NCBI RefSeq assembly: GCF_000710465.2
Contig: NZ_JAIZ01000137.1
Location: 1-44,324, forward strand
Reading direction: 5' to 3'
Length of the DNA stretch: 44,324 nt
Origin: Kitasatospora sp. MBT63
GTDB lineage: Bacteria; Actinomycetota; Actinomycetes; Streptomycetales; Streptomycetaceae
The notes beneath the pieces are model-generated. The model was not told the origin of the DNA. It saw only the letters and a list, made by a program, of their open reading frames with translations, and made no database searches. This document shows positions 34,052-42,260 of the stretch, one piece after another. The position numbers were made by a program, and so were the translations under genes. Position 1 is the stretch's first letter. The number at the start of each line of letters is the position of its first letter.

Positions 34052-36670
34052 GTGCCGCAACTCGTACTGGAACTCAACGGGCAGCGGCGGGTACTGGAAC
34101 CCGGCCGCAGCTACACCATCGGGCGGGATCCGAACTCGGACCTCACGTTCGACGACGCCAGGGTCTCCTGGCGGCACGCCACCATCTCCTTCACCGGGGC
34201 CGCCTGGCAGCTGGACGACCACGGCTCCACCAACGGCACCTTCGCCGGCGGCACCCGGACGCTGCACGTCCAGCTGTTCCCGGGCAGCGTGGTCAACCTG
34301 GGCAACCCGGAGAACGGCCCGCGGCTGAGCTTCAGCGCCCCCGCCGCCGCACCCGCGGCCCCGGCGGAGGCCGCCGGCTCCATCCACGAGGCGACCACCC
34401 GCCGGGTCACCCCGGGCGCCCCGCAGCCGTGGGCCGCCCAGCCGCAGCCGCCGGTCCAGCAGCCGGCCGCCCAGCAGGCACCGGCCCAGCAGCCGCCCGT
34501 GCAGCAGCGCTGGGACGCACCCACCCCGCAGCCCGGCTTCCCGCAGCAGCAGTCCTTCCCGGGCGAGCCCGGCGAGTTCCGGACCGGCCCGCAGCACGCG
34601 CCGGTACCGCAGCAGGCGCACCCCGGCCAGGCGGCCCCGGCCCCCGGCCTCGGCAACCCGACCATGGTCCGCAGCCTCACCGCCGGCATGCGCACCATCC
34701 GGATCGGCCGCGCGCTCGACAACGACATCGTCGTCTCCGACCTCCAGGTCTCCCGCCACCACGCCGAGCTGCGCCAGCTCGCCGACGGCCGCTGGGAGAT
34801 CGTCGACCTCGGCAGCCACAACGGGATCTTCCTCAACGGCCAGCCGGTCCAGCGTCAGCTGATGGGCCCGCAGGACCGGCTCACCGTCGGCCACTCCAGC
34901 TTCGTGCTGGTCGGCGACCAGCTGCAGGAGTTCGTCGACACCGGCGCCGTCACCTTCTCCGCCCACCACCTGACCGTCGAGGTCGACCACAAGGGCGGCA
35001 AGAAGGTCCTGCTCAACGACGTCAGCTTCTCCGTCCCGGAGAAGTCCCTGGTCGCGGTGATCGGCCCGTCCGGCTCCGGCAAGTCCACCCTGCTGCGCGC
35101 CCTCACCGGCTACCGCCCGGCCGACCGCGGCGAGGTCCGCTACGACGGCCGCAACCTGTACAAGCAGTTCGCCGAGCTCCGCTCCCGGATCGGCCTGGTG
35201 CCGCAGTCCGAGATCCTGCACAAGGAGCTCACCGTCCGCAGCGGCCTCAAGTACGCCGCCCGGCTGCGCTTCCCCGGCGACACCGAGCCCGCCGAGCGCG
35301 AGCGCCGGATCGACGAGGTGCTGTACGAGCTGCGCCTGGACAAGCGCGCCGACAACCGGATCACCGCCCTGTCCGGCGGCCAGCAGAAGCGCGTCTCGGT
35401 CGCCCTGGAGCTGCTCACCAAGCCCTCGCTGATCTTCCTGGACGAGCCCACCTCGGGCCTCGACCCGGGCATGGACCGCGAGGTCATGCAGACCCTGCGC
35501 GGCCTCGCCGACGACGGCCGCACGGTCCTGGTGGTCACCCACTCGGTGGCCGAACTCGCCCTGTGCGACCGGCTGCTGGTGATGGCGCCGGGCGGCTCGG
35601 TGGCGTACTTCGGCCCGCCGGCCGAGGCCCTGCACTTCTTCGGCTACGAGACCTGGGCCGACGTCTTCCAGGCCTTCGAGAACTACCCCGACCACGACTG
35701 GGCCGGCCGCTACCGCGGATCCGTGCACTACCAGGAGTACTCGGCCAACGTGGACGCGGTGGCCGCCCAGAGCGCGCCCAACGTGCACACCCAGGTGCGC
35801 CCGCCCAAGCCGCAGAGCTGGGGCTCCCAGCTGTGGACGCTGATCCGCCGCTACCTGGCGGTGATCGCCTCCGACAAGGGGTTCATCGCGCTGTCGCTGC
35901 TGCTGCCGCTGGTACTGGGCGGGGTGTCGACCGTCATCCCGGACAAGTGCGGCCTGGCCGCCTGCGCCGGCAGCGGCCGCAACGACGTGGCCCGGATGAT
36001 CCTGCTGGTGGTCGCGTTCGGCGCCTGCCTGTCCGGGTCGGCCAACTCGGTCCGTGAGCTGATCAAGGAACGGGCGATCTACGAACGGGAACGGGCCACC
36101 GGCCTGTCCCGGTCGGCGTACCTGATGTCGAAGATCATCGTGCTGGGCGCGATCAGCTTCGTCCAGGGCGGGCTGATCTCGGCCATCGCCTTCAAGGTGC
36201 GCACGCTGCCCGCCGAGGGCCTGATCTTCACGCACTCCCCGGCGCTGGAGATGTCGATCGGCGTCATCCTGCTGAGCTTCACCTCGATGATGTTCGGCCT
36301 GGCGATCTCCTCGCTGGTCAAGACGGCCGAGAAGACCATGCCGCTGCTGGTCATGTTCGCCATCGTCCAGATGGTGATGACCGGTGCGATCTTCCAGCTC
36401 TTCGACAAGCCGGGCCTGGAGCAGCTCGCCTGGCTGATGCCCGCCCGCTGGGGCGTCGCGGCCAGCGGCAACACCCTCGACCTGGCGCACATCTCGCCGG
36501 TGGTCGCGGTCCGCCCGCCCGAGCAGCCGCCGATCGACCCGCTGTGGGACCACTCGGCCGGCCACATGATCCTCAACTGGATCGCCCTGATCGTCCTGTC
36601 CACCGGCCTGGCCTTCGCCATCCAGCGCTTCCAGAAGCGCCACGAGCCCGACGTCATGCAGAAGGGCTGA
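34052..36670 (+). CDS. FHA-FHA-ABC transporter (ABCG-like half transporter, Rv1747 type)
   Basis: The 872-residue protein fuses two FHA domains (about 1-95 with GRDP at 24-27 and HGSTNGTF at 57-64, and about 210-300 with RIGRALDNDIVVSDLQVSRHHAEL and SHNGIFLNG) through a Gln/Pro/Ala-rich linker, an ABC domain (Walker A GPSGSGKST near 340, signature LSGGQQKR, Walker B LIFLDEPTSGLD), and a C-terminal membrane domain of about six helices of the ABC-2/ABCG type. M. tuberculosis Rv1747 has the same order and is controlled by phospho-threonine binding after PknF action. No kinase gene lies in this window. The GTG start is uncertain because the ribosome site is weak; ATG 33974 is an alternative. Confidence 0.93.
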   Translation: MPQLVLELNGQRRVLEPGRSYTIGRDPNSDLTFDDARVSWRHATISFTGAAWQLDDHGSTNGTFAGGTRTLHVQLFPGSVVNLGNPENGPRLSFSAPAAAPAAPAEAAGSIHEATTRRVTPGAPQPWAAQPQPPVQQPAAQQAPAQQPPVQQRWDAPTPQPGFPQQQSFPGEPGEFRTGPQHAPVPQQAHPGQAAPAPGLGNPTMVRSLTAGMRTIRIGRALDNDIVVSDLQVSRHHAELRQLADGRWEIVDLGSHNGIFLNGQPVQRQLMGPQDRLTVGHSSFVLVGDQLQEFVDTGAVTFSAHHLTVEVDHKGGKKVLLNDVSFSVPEKSLVAVIGPSGSGKSTLLRALTGYRPADRGEVRYDGRNLYKQFAELRSRIGLVPQSEILHKELTVRSGLKYAARLRFPGDTEPAERERRIDEVLYELRLDKRADNRITALSGGQQKRVSVALELLTKPSLIFLDEPTSGLDPGMDREVMQTLRGLADDGRTVLVVTHSVAELALCDRLLVMAPGGSVAYFGPPAEALHFFGYETWADVFQAFENYPDHDWAGRYRGSVHYQEYSANVDAVAAQSAPNVHTQVRPPKPQSWGSQLWTLIRRYLAVIASDKGFIALSLLLPLVLGGVSTVIPDKCGLAACAGSGRNDVARMILLVVAFGACLSGSANSVRELIKERAIYERERATGLSRSAYLMSKIIVLGAISFVQGGLISAIAFKVRTLPAEGLIFTHSPALEMSIGVILLSFTSMMFGLAISSLVKTAEKTMPLLVMFAIVQMVMTGAIFQLFDKPGLEQLAWLMPARWGVAASGNTLDLAHISPVVAVRPPEQPPIDPLWDHSAGHMILNWIALIVLSTGLAFAIQRFQKRHEPDVMQKG

Positions 36671-36699
36671 TCCCGCCCCGCACCCCCCGCACAGTCGCT

Positions 36700-36747
36700 G
36701 TCGGCCCTCCTCCCCACCGGTCCTAGTCCCCGGGGAGGAGGGCCGAC
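36700..36747. terminator. Hairpin after the FHA-ABC gene
   Basis: GTCGGCCCTCCTCCCC (36700-36715) pairs perfectly with GGGGAGGAGGGCCGAC (36732-36747), a 16-bp stem with a 16-base loop, 29 bases after the stop. Confidence 0.78.
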
Positions 36748-36776
36748 GGCTGACGCGGCGCGGCGGTGCCCGGCGG

Positions 36777-36782
36777 TAGCGT
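36777..36782 (+). promoter_or_regulatory. -10 box TAGCGT for the histidine kinase gene (leaderless)
   Basis: TAGCGT ends six bases before the ATG at 36789. No usable Shine-Dalgarno sequence is present, and the hairpin 36700-36747 ends 30 bases upstream, so a fresh start of transcription is expected here. Confidence 0.55.
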
Positions 36783-36788
36783 GAGGGC

Positions 36789-37955
36789 ATGTCGTTGGAG
36801 AACGCCCACCCCGGGCCCGGCTGCGACCCCTGCCTCGGCGGCATCGAAGCGATCAGCTCCGCCGTCCTGGGCATGAGCCGCCACCTGGAGGTCCGCGAGG
36901 TGCTGCGCCGGATCACCGCGTCCGCCCGCACCCTGCTGAACGCCGAGTACGCCGCCCTCGGCGTGCCCGACGACCACGGCGGCTTCGCCCAGTTCGTGGT
37001 CGACGGCGTCAGCGACGAGCAGTGGAAGGCCATCGGCCCGCTGCCCCGCCAGCACGGCGTCCTGGCCGGCATGCTGCACCGGCTCACCCCCACCCGGCTC
37101 AAGGACGTCCGCCGGGCCCCCGACTTCGGCGGCTGGCCGCCCGCCCACCCGGAGATGACCGACTTCCTCGGCATGCCGATCCTGGACGGCACCGAGGTGC
37201 TCGGCGCCCTCTTCCTCGCCAACAAGCAGGGCTCCACGGCCGGCTTCACCGCCCACGACGAGGAACTGCTGCGGATCCTCACCGCCCATGCCGCCCTCGC
37301 CCTCGGCAACGCCCGCCTGTACGAGCGCAGCCGCGAACTCACCCTGGCCGGCGAACGCGCCCGGATCGCCCACGACCTGCACGACGCCGTCTCGCAGAAG
37401 CTGTTCTCGCTGCGTCTGACCGCCAAGGCCGCCGCCACCCTGGTCGACCGCGACCCGGCCCGCGCCCGGGCCGAACTGGCCGAGGTGGCCCGGCTGGCCG
37501 CCGAGGCGGCGGACGAACTGCGCGCCGTGGTCGTCGAGTTGCGCCCGGCCGCACTGGAGGAGGACGGCCTGGTGGCCACCCTCGCCTCGCAGGTCCAGGT
37601 GCTCGACCGGGCGCACAGCGCCGAGGTCAGCTTCCGCCCGGCCGAGGTCCGGGCCCTGCCGCCGGCCCGCGAGGCCGCCCTGCTGCGGGTGGCCCAGGAG
37701 GCCCTCCACAACGCGTTGCGGCACGCCGGGGCGCGGGCCGTCACCGTCTCGCTCACCGGCACCGCCGACCGCGGCGCGGTACTGCGGATCACCGACGACG
37801 GCCGGGGCTTCGACCCGGAGTCGGTCCGCCGCGGCGGACGCCACCTGGGCCTGGTGTCGATGCGCGACCGGGCCGCCTCCGTCGGCGGCCGGCTCACCCT
37901 GGAATCCGCCCCGGGCAAGGGGACGGTCGTCGAGATGGAGGTCCCCGGTGCCTGA
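36789..37955 (+). CDS. GAF-domain sensor histidine kinase (HisKA_3, NarL-system type)
   Basis: The 388-residue cytoplasmic kinase has a GAF domain at about 30-175 (VLRRITASARTLLNAEYAALGV ... PILDGTEVLGALFLANK), a HisKA_3 dimerisation segment ERARIAHDLHDAVSQKLFSL with phospho-acceptor His195, and an HATPase with ALLRVAQEALHNALRHAGA (N box), DDGRGF (G1) and GLVSMRDRAASVGG (G2). No transmembrane helix is visible. The layout resembles DevS/DosS kinases with one GAF, though I cannot say whether it binds heme. Its stop overlaps the response regulator start by eight bases, so they are a cognate pair. Confidence 0.93.
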   Translation: MSLENAHPGPGCDPCLGGIEAISSAVLGMSRHLEVREVLRRITASARTLLNAEYAALGVPDDHGGFAQFVVDGVSDEQWKAIGPLPRQHGVLAGMLHRLTPTRLKDVRRAPDFGGWPPAHPEMTDFLGMPILDGTEVLGALFLANKQGSTAGFTAHDEELLRILTAHAALALGNARLYERSRELTLAGERARIAHDLHDAVSQKLFSLRLTAKAAATLVDRDPARARAELAEVARLAAEAADELRAVVVELRPAALEEDGLVATLASQVQVLDRAHSAEVSFRPAEVRALPPAREAALLRVAQEALHNALRHAGARAVTVSLTGTADRGAVLRITDDGRGFDPESVRRGGRHLGLVSMRDRAASVGGRLTLESAPGKGTVVEMEVPGA

Positions 37956-38604
37956 CACCGACGCACCGATCCGCGTCCTGGTGGTCGACGACCACCAGGT
38001 GGTCCGGCGCGGCCTGCGCACCTTCCTGGAGGTCCAGGACGACATCGAGGTGGTCGGGGAGGCCGCCGACGGCGCCGAGGCCGTCGCCCGGACCCAGGAG
38101 CTCGCCCCCGACGTCGTGCTGATGGACCTCAAGATGCCCGGCGTGGACGGCATCGAGGCGCTGCGGCTGCTCAAGGAGGACGGCAGCCGGGCCCGGATCC
38201 TGATCGTCACCAGCTTCACCGAGCACCGCACCATGGTCCCCGCCCTGCGGGCCGGCGCCGCCGGGTACGTCTACAAGGACGTCGATCCGGAGGCGCTGGC
38301 CGGAGCGATCCGCTCGGTGCACGCCGGGCACGTGCTGCTCCAGCCGGAGCTGGCCGCGGCCCTGCTTGCGGACAGCGGGCCGCACGTCCCGCAGGGCCGC
38401 GGCGGCACCCTGACGGACCGTGAGCGCGAGGTGCTTGGCCACATCGCGGCCGGCCGCTCCAACCGCGAGATCGCCCGCGCGCTGCACCTCTCGGAGAAGA
38501 CGGTCAAGACGCACGTCTCCAACATCCTGATGAAGCTCGACGTCGCCGACCGCACCCAGGCCGCCCTCTGGGCGGTCCGCAACGGCGCGGCCGGCGAGCC
38601 CTGA
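37948..38604 (+). CDS. NarL/FixJ-family response regulator
   Basis: The 218-residue protein has a receiver domain (acidic Asp14-Asp15, phospho-acceptor Asp60 in VVLMDLKMPG, Thr in IVTSFTE, Lys in YVYKDVD) and a C-terminal LuxR-type helix-turn-helix (LTDREREVLGHIAAGRSNREIARALHLSEKTVKTHVSNILMKLDV). It binds DNA when phosphorylated by the GAF kinase encoded immediately before, with which it shares eight coding bases. The GTG start is set by that overlap. Target genes are unknown; the FHA-ABC transporter upstream is separated by a terminator and a promoter. Confidence 0.95.
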   Translation: MPDTDAPIRVLVVDDHQVVRRGLRTFLEVQDDIEVVGEAADGAEAVARTQELAPDVVLMDLKMPGVDGIEALRLLKEDGSRARILIVTSFTEHRTMVPALRAGAAGYVYKDVDPEALAGAIRSVHAGHVLLQPELAAALLADSGPHVPQGRGGTLTDREREVLGHIAAGRSNREIARALHLSEKTVKTHVSNILMKLDVADRTQAALWAVRNGAAGEP

Positions 38605-38645
38605 CGGGTGTTGACCCTCCGGGGCGCCCCTGATGGGGCCTGGGG

Positions 38646-39440
38646 TCAGCGTTCGTCGGTCATCGCGTTGTAGGCGGCGACCTGGGCACGGCGGGCGGTG
38701 CGCTCCAGCGGGGCCAGGGTGGCGCGGCGGGCGGCCATCTCGGAGGCGCTGACGGCCGCGCCGTGGCTGCCCGAGGCGATCGACAGCAGCGCCGACACCT
38801 GGCGGGCCGACTCCAGGATCCGTACCGCCCGCGGCGGGTAGCCGGGCGCCAGCAGCTCGGCGTGCCCGCGCCGCCGGTACGCCTCCAGTGCCCGCAGCGT
38901 CTCGGGCCCGGCCCCGGCCACGTCGAGGCGGGCCAGCAGCGCGGTCGCCTCGCGCAGCCCGTCGGCGAGTTCGCGCTCGGCCTCGTGCAGCGACGGCACG
39001 TCGGCGGGCGGCCCGTCGTTCACCTCGGTGCAGCGCCACAGCACGGTGGCCGAGCGGTCCCCGGCCGGCCCGAACACCTCGACCTCGGGGACCAGCCCGA
39101 CCGGCACCCCGACCGCCAGCACCGCCTCGCCGGCGCCGAGCGCCAGCGCGTTGAAGGCGGCCGGCCCGGTCAGCCCCAGCGGGTGCCCGGCCGTCGGCAG
39201 TGCCAGCCGCAGCCCCTTCACCCCCAGCACCCGCAGCCGCCCGAGCGCCCAGGTGAGCCCGTGCAGCTCCCCTTCGGCGTCGCCCGGCAGCCCGGTCACC
39301 CGGTGGTTCTCGTCGGCGCCCAGCACGGCCGCCGCCGCGTCGTCGGGCGAGGCGGCGCCGCTCAGCAGGGCGTTGCCCCAGGCGGTCAGCCGGCCCGATC
39401 GCGGCTCTTCGTACGGATTCTCGGAAGGAGTAGCGAGCAT
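38646..39440 (-). CDS. Hypothetical actinobacterial protein (264 aa)
   Basis: I do not recognise a domain in this 264-residue protein. It has an N-terminal segment with ENPYEEPRSGRLTAWGNALLSGAASPDDAAAAVLG, a central alpha/beta-looking stretch (VKGLRLALPTAGHPLGLTGPAAFNALALGAGEAVLAVG), and a C-terminal Ala-rich helical part. There are no transmembrane helices and only one cysteine. Codon use is like that of its neighbours, and the -10 box TAGGCT six bases before the ATG argues that it is a real, leaderless gene. It is convergent with the response regulator and divergent from the ABC ATPase gene. Confidence 0.85.
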   Translation of the reverse strand: MLATPSENPYEEPRSGRLTAWGNALLSGAASPDDAAAAVLGADENHRVTGLPGDAEGELHGLTWALGRLRVLGVKGLRLALPTAGHPLGLTGPAAFNALALGAGEAVLAVGVPVGLVPEVEVFGPAGDRSATVLWRCTEVNDGPPADVPSLHEAERELADGLREATALLARLDVAGAGPETLRALEAYRRRGHAELLAPGYPPRAVRILESARQVSALLSIASGSHGAAVSASEMAARRATLAPLERTARRAQVAAYNAMTDER

Positions 39441-39446
39441 CCAGCC

Positions 39447-39452
39447 AGCCTA
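39447..39452 (-). promoter_or_regulatory. -10 box TAGGCT for the 264-aa gene (leaderless)
   Basis: TAGGCT on the minus strand (39452 to 39447) is followed by six bases and the ATG at 39440. A purine-rich Shine-Dalgarno sequence is absent. Confidence 0.55.
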
Positions 39453-39634
39453 CGGACAACGCCGACATCCGGGTGGCGTAGGTTTGCCCTGTGCGTGCGC
39501 CGCACCCGCTCCCCGCCCACCGGTCGGCGGAGTAGGCTGCCCGCCCGCACGGACTGTCGACACGACTGGACCGCACCCCTGGGCCTTCGCGCAGGCCCCA
39601 GGACGGCCGAATCTGCATTGGGGAAGGCGTAGGC

Positions 39635-40426
39635 ATGAGCGACGTGCTGGAGCTGGTGGACGTATCCGTGGTCCGGGAGGGCCGCGCGCTCATCGACCAG
39701 GTCTCCTGGTCGGTCGCCGAGGGCGAGCGCTGGGTCATCCTGGGCCCGAACGGCGCCGGCAAGACCACTCTGCTCCAGGTCGCCGCGACCTACCTGTTCC
39801 CGACCTCGGGCGCCGCCGCGGTGCTCGGCGAGAAGCTCGGCGAGGTGGACGTCTTCGAGCTGCGCCAGCGGATCGGCCTCGCCAGCGCGGCGATGTTCGA
39901 GAAGCTGCCCGCCGAGCAGACCGTGCTGCAGTGCGTGCTCACCGCCGCGTACGGCATGACGGTCAGCTGGCGCGAGCAGTACGACACCACCGACGAGCAG
40001 CGTGCGCTGGCCCTGCTGGACCGCCTCGGGATGTCCGAGTACACCACCCGCAAGTTCGGCACCCTCTCCGAGGGCGAGCGCAAGCGCACCCTGATCGCCC
40101 GCGCCCTGATGACCGACCCCGAGCTGCTGCTGCTGGACGAGCCGGCCGCCGGCCTCGACCTCGGCGGCCGCGAGGACCTGGTCCGCCGGCTCGGCGCGCT
40201 GGCCCAGGACGCGCACGCCCCGGCGATGGCGATGGTCACCCACCACGTGGAGGAGATCGCGCCGGGCTTCACCCACGTCCTGATGATCCGTCAGGGCAAG
40301 GTGCTGGTGGCCGGCCCGCTCGACACCACGCTGACGGCCCGCAACCTCTCGCTCTGCTTCGGCCTCCCGCTGACCCTGGAGCGGCACGGCGACCGCTGGT
40401 CCGCGCAGGGCCTGCCGCTCGGCTGA
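39635..40426 (+). CDS. ABC transporter ATP-binding protein, no adjacent permease
   Basis: The 263-residue protein is a single ABC ATPase: Walker A GPNGAGKTT near residues 34-42, a signature LSEGERKR (Glu where Gly is usual), Walker B LLLLDEPAAGLD, and a switch His in VTHHVEEIAPG. It resembles stand-alone ATPases such as YlmA, which are placed with iron or metal transport families, but no permease or binding-protein gene is next to it. The partner must lie elsewhere, or the protein has another role. GGGGAAGG precedes the ATG. Confidence 0.9.
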   Translation: MSDVLELVDVSVVREGRALIDQVSWSVAEGERWVILGPNGAGKTTLLQVAATYLFPTSGAAAVLGEKLGEVDVFELRQRIGLASAAMFEKLPAEQTVLQCVLTAAYGMTVSWREQYDTTDEQRALALLDRLGMSEYTTRKFGTLSEGERKRTLIARALMTDPELLLLDEPAAGLDLGGREDLVRRLGALAQDAHAPAMAMVTHHVEEIAPGFTHVLMIRQGKVLVAGPLDTTLTARNLSLCFGLPLTLERHGDRWSAQGLPLG

Positions 40427-40556
40427 GCCCCGCGACGCGCGGCCCGGCACGCGGTACTGAACAACTGAACTTCGGCTGAAGCGGGCCGGTCGTACGTGCG
40501 GCCGGTTTCCGCCCGTCCACCTGCGGGAACTTTCCGCCGCAAGACCGTTCCCTCCC

Positions 40557-40562
40557 TAGGAT
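40557..40562 (+). promoter_or_regulatory. -10 box TAGGAT for the NfeD-SPFH operon (leaderless)
   Basis: TAGGAT ends six bases before GTG 40569, with no Shine-Dalgarno sequence between. It supports the GTG start of the NfeD-like gene. Confidence 0.55.
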
Positions 40563-40568
40563 GGACCT

Positions 40569-40991
40569 GTGGACAGCTGGATCTGGTGGCTCCTCGCCGC
40601 CGTCGGCCTGGGCATACCTCTGGTGCTCACGGCCATGCCGGAGTTCGCCATGTTCGCGCTCGGCGCCGGCGCGGCGGCCCTGGCGGCCGCGCTCGGAGCG
40701 GGGGTGGTCCTCCAGTTCCTGGTGTTCGTGGGGGTCTCCGTCGCCCTGCTGGTACTGGTCAGACCGGTCGCGTACCGGCTGCTGCAGAAGGGGCCGCAGA
40801 TCCGCACGGGCGTCGATGCGCTCCCGGGCGCCTCGGCGGTGGTACAGGAGAGGGTCGACGGGGAGGGCGGCCGGATCAAGCTCAACGGGGAGATCTGGTC
40901 GGCCCGCGCGCTCAACCCCGGCAGCGTCTACGAGCCGGGGCAGCAGGTCGACGTCGTCGAAATCCAGGGCGCAACCGCCCTGGTCGTCTAG
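40569..40991 (+). CDS. NfeD-like membrane protein (short form)
   Basis: The 140-residue protein has about three transmembrane helices in its first 75 residues and a C-terminal OB-like soluble domain (LPGASAVVQERVDGEGGRIKLNGEIWSARALNPGSVYEPGQQVDVVEIQGATALVV), the standard NfeD layout without the ClpP-class protease domain. NfeD proteins are nearly always encoded next to an SPFH protein, as here, and the two are thought to act together in membrane domain organisation or quality control. Its stop is ten bases before the SPFH GTG. Confidence 0.93.
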   Translation: MDSWIWWLLAAVGLGIPLVLTAMPEFAMFALGAGAAALAAALGAGVVLQFLVFVGVSVALLVLVRPVAYRLLQKGPQIRTGVDALPGASAVVQERVDGEGGRIKLNGEIWSARALNPGSVYEPGQQVDVVEIQGATALVV

Positions 40992-41000
40992 GGGAGAGTC

Positions 41001-42026
41001 GTGGAACCCGTCCTTATCGTGCTGGTCGTCCTGGTCGTGGTGGCCTTCATCGCACTGATCAAGACGATCCAGGTCATCCCGCAGGCCAGCGCGGCGATCG
41101 TGGAGCGCTTCGGCCGCTACACCCGCACGCTCGGCGCGGGGCTGAACATCGTGGTGCCCTTCATCGACACCATCCGCAACCGGATCGACCTGCGCGAGCA
41201 GGTGGTCCCGTTCCCGCCGCAGCCGGTGATCACCTCGGACAACCTGGTCGTCAACATCGACACCGTCATCTACTACCAGGTGACCGACGCCCGGGCCGCC
41301 ACCTACGAGGTCGCCAGCTACATCCAGGCGATCGAGCAGCTCACCGTCACCACGCTGCGCAACATCATCGGCTCGATGGACCTCGAGTCCACCCTGACCT
41401 CCCGCGAGGTCATCAACGCGGGCCTGCGCGGCGTCCTGGACGAGGCCACCGGCCGCTGGGGCATCCGGGTCAACCGGGTCGAGCTGAAGGCGATCGAGCC
41501 GCCGACCTCCATCCAGGACTCGATGGAGAAGCAGATGCGCGCCGACCGGGACAAGCGCGCCGCGATCCTCACCGCCGAGGGTTCCCGGCAGGCCGCCATC
41601 CTGCGCGCCGAGGGCGAGAAGCAGGCCGCGGTCCTCCAGGCCGAGGGTGAGGCGCAGGCCGCGGTGCTGCGCGCCGACGGTGAGGCCGCCGCGATCCGGA
41701 CGGTCTTCGAGGCCATCCACGACGGCGACGCGGACCAGAAGCTGCTCGCCTACCAGTACCTGCAGACCCTGCCCGAGCTGGCCAAGGGCGACTCCAACAA
41801 GCTCTGGATCATCCCGAGCGAGGTCGGCGACGCGCTCAAGGGCCTCGGCGGTGCCTTCACCGGTCTGACCGGCGGCGGGAACGGCGCGGCGCCCGCCGCG
41901 GCGCCGAGCGGCCGCATCCCGGTCGACCCGACGGCGGGGCCGCGCCCGGTGGACACCGACACCAAGTCGGCGGCCCGCCCGCGGGTCGAGCCGACCCGCG
42001 AGTACCCGAAGATCGACCCCGAGTGA
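41001..42026 (+). CDS. SPFH/Band 7 (stomatin, QmcA-like) membrane protein
   Basis: The 341-residue protein has an N-terminal membrane helix (LIVLVVLVVVAFIALIKTI), a Band 7 domain (VIPQASAAIVERFGRYTRTLGAGLNIVVPFIDTI ... LREQVVPFPPQPVITSDNLVVNIDTVIYYQVTD), a coiled-coil stretch of 11-residue repeats (AAILxAEGxxQ) at about residues 187-230, and a disordered Pro-rich tail. SPFH proteins form large ring-like assemblies at the membrane. It starts at GTG with GGGGAG upstream and pairs with the NfeD-like gene. An 11-bp-stem hairpin follows. Confidence 0.94.
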   Translation: MEPVLIVLVVLVVVAFIALIKTIQVIPQASAAIVERFGRYTRTLGAGLNIVVPFIDTIRNRIDLREQVVPFPPQPVITSDNLVVNIDTVIYYQVTDARAATYEVASYIQAIEQLTVTTLRNIIGSMDLESTLTSREVINAGLRGVLDEATGRWGIRVNRVELKAIEPPTSIQDSMEKQMRADRDKRAAILTAEGSRQAAILRAEGEKQAAVLQAEGEAQAAVLRADGEAAAIRTVFEAIHDGDADQKLLAYQYLQTLPELAKGDSNKLWIIPSEVGDALKGLGGAFTGLTGGGNGAAPAAAPSGRIPVDPTAGPRPVDTDTKSAARPRVEPTREYPKIDPE

Positions 42027-42062
42027 CCGGGACACCCCGCCGGTAGCCGTACCGGAACCGCC

Positions 42063-42100
42063 CCGAGGGCCCGCACCGCACCGCCGGTACGGGCCCTCGG
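42063..42100 (+). terminator. Hairpin after the SPFH gene
   Basis: CCGAGGGCCCG (42063-42073) pairs with CGGGCCCTCGG (42090-42100), an 11-bp perfect stem with a 16-base loop, 37 bases after the stop. Confidence 0.72.
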
Positions 42101-42118
42101 GCCGTCCGGGCACCGGCC

Positions 42119-42148
42119 GTCCGGCCGTGCGAGGTCCGGCCGTGCGAG
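42119..42148. repeat. Tandem 15-bp repeat GTCCGGCCGTGCGAG x2, with degenerate GTCCGG copies after it
   Basis: Two exact copies lie at 42119-42133 and 42134-42148. From 42149 to 42181 degenerate GTCCGG-rich copies follow. The block sits between the terminator and the permease gene and looks like replication slippage in non-coding DNA. Confidence 0.7.
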
Positions 42149-42260
42149 GTCAGGGGTCCGGGGTCCGGCCGTCCGGGGTCCGCATCCTGGATGGCCGCTG
42201 GCCCGTCCGCCGCTCCCTCCGGCATGATCGTCCCGACAGGACCGAGCGAGGGGATGGCAG

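Noticed and set aside
33992..37966. Uninterrupted minus-strand reading frame of more than 1300 codons opposite the FHA-ABC and kinase genes
   Set aside because: It is a GC-bias shadow: the plus strand carries motif-rich genes across the whole span, while the minus frame is Gly/Ala/Arg/Gln low-complexity sequence with no domain and crosses a terminator and promoter.
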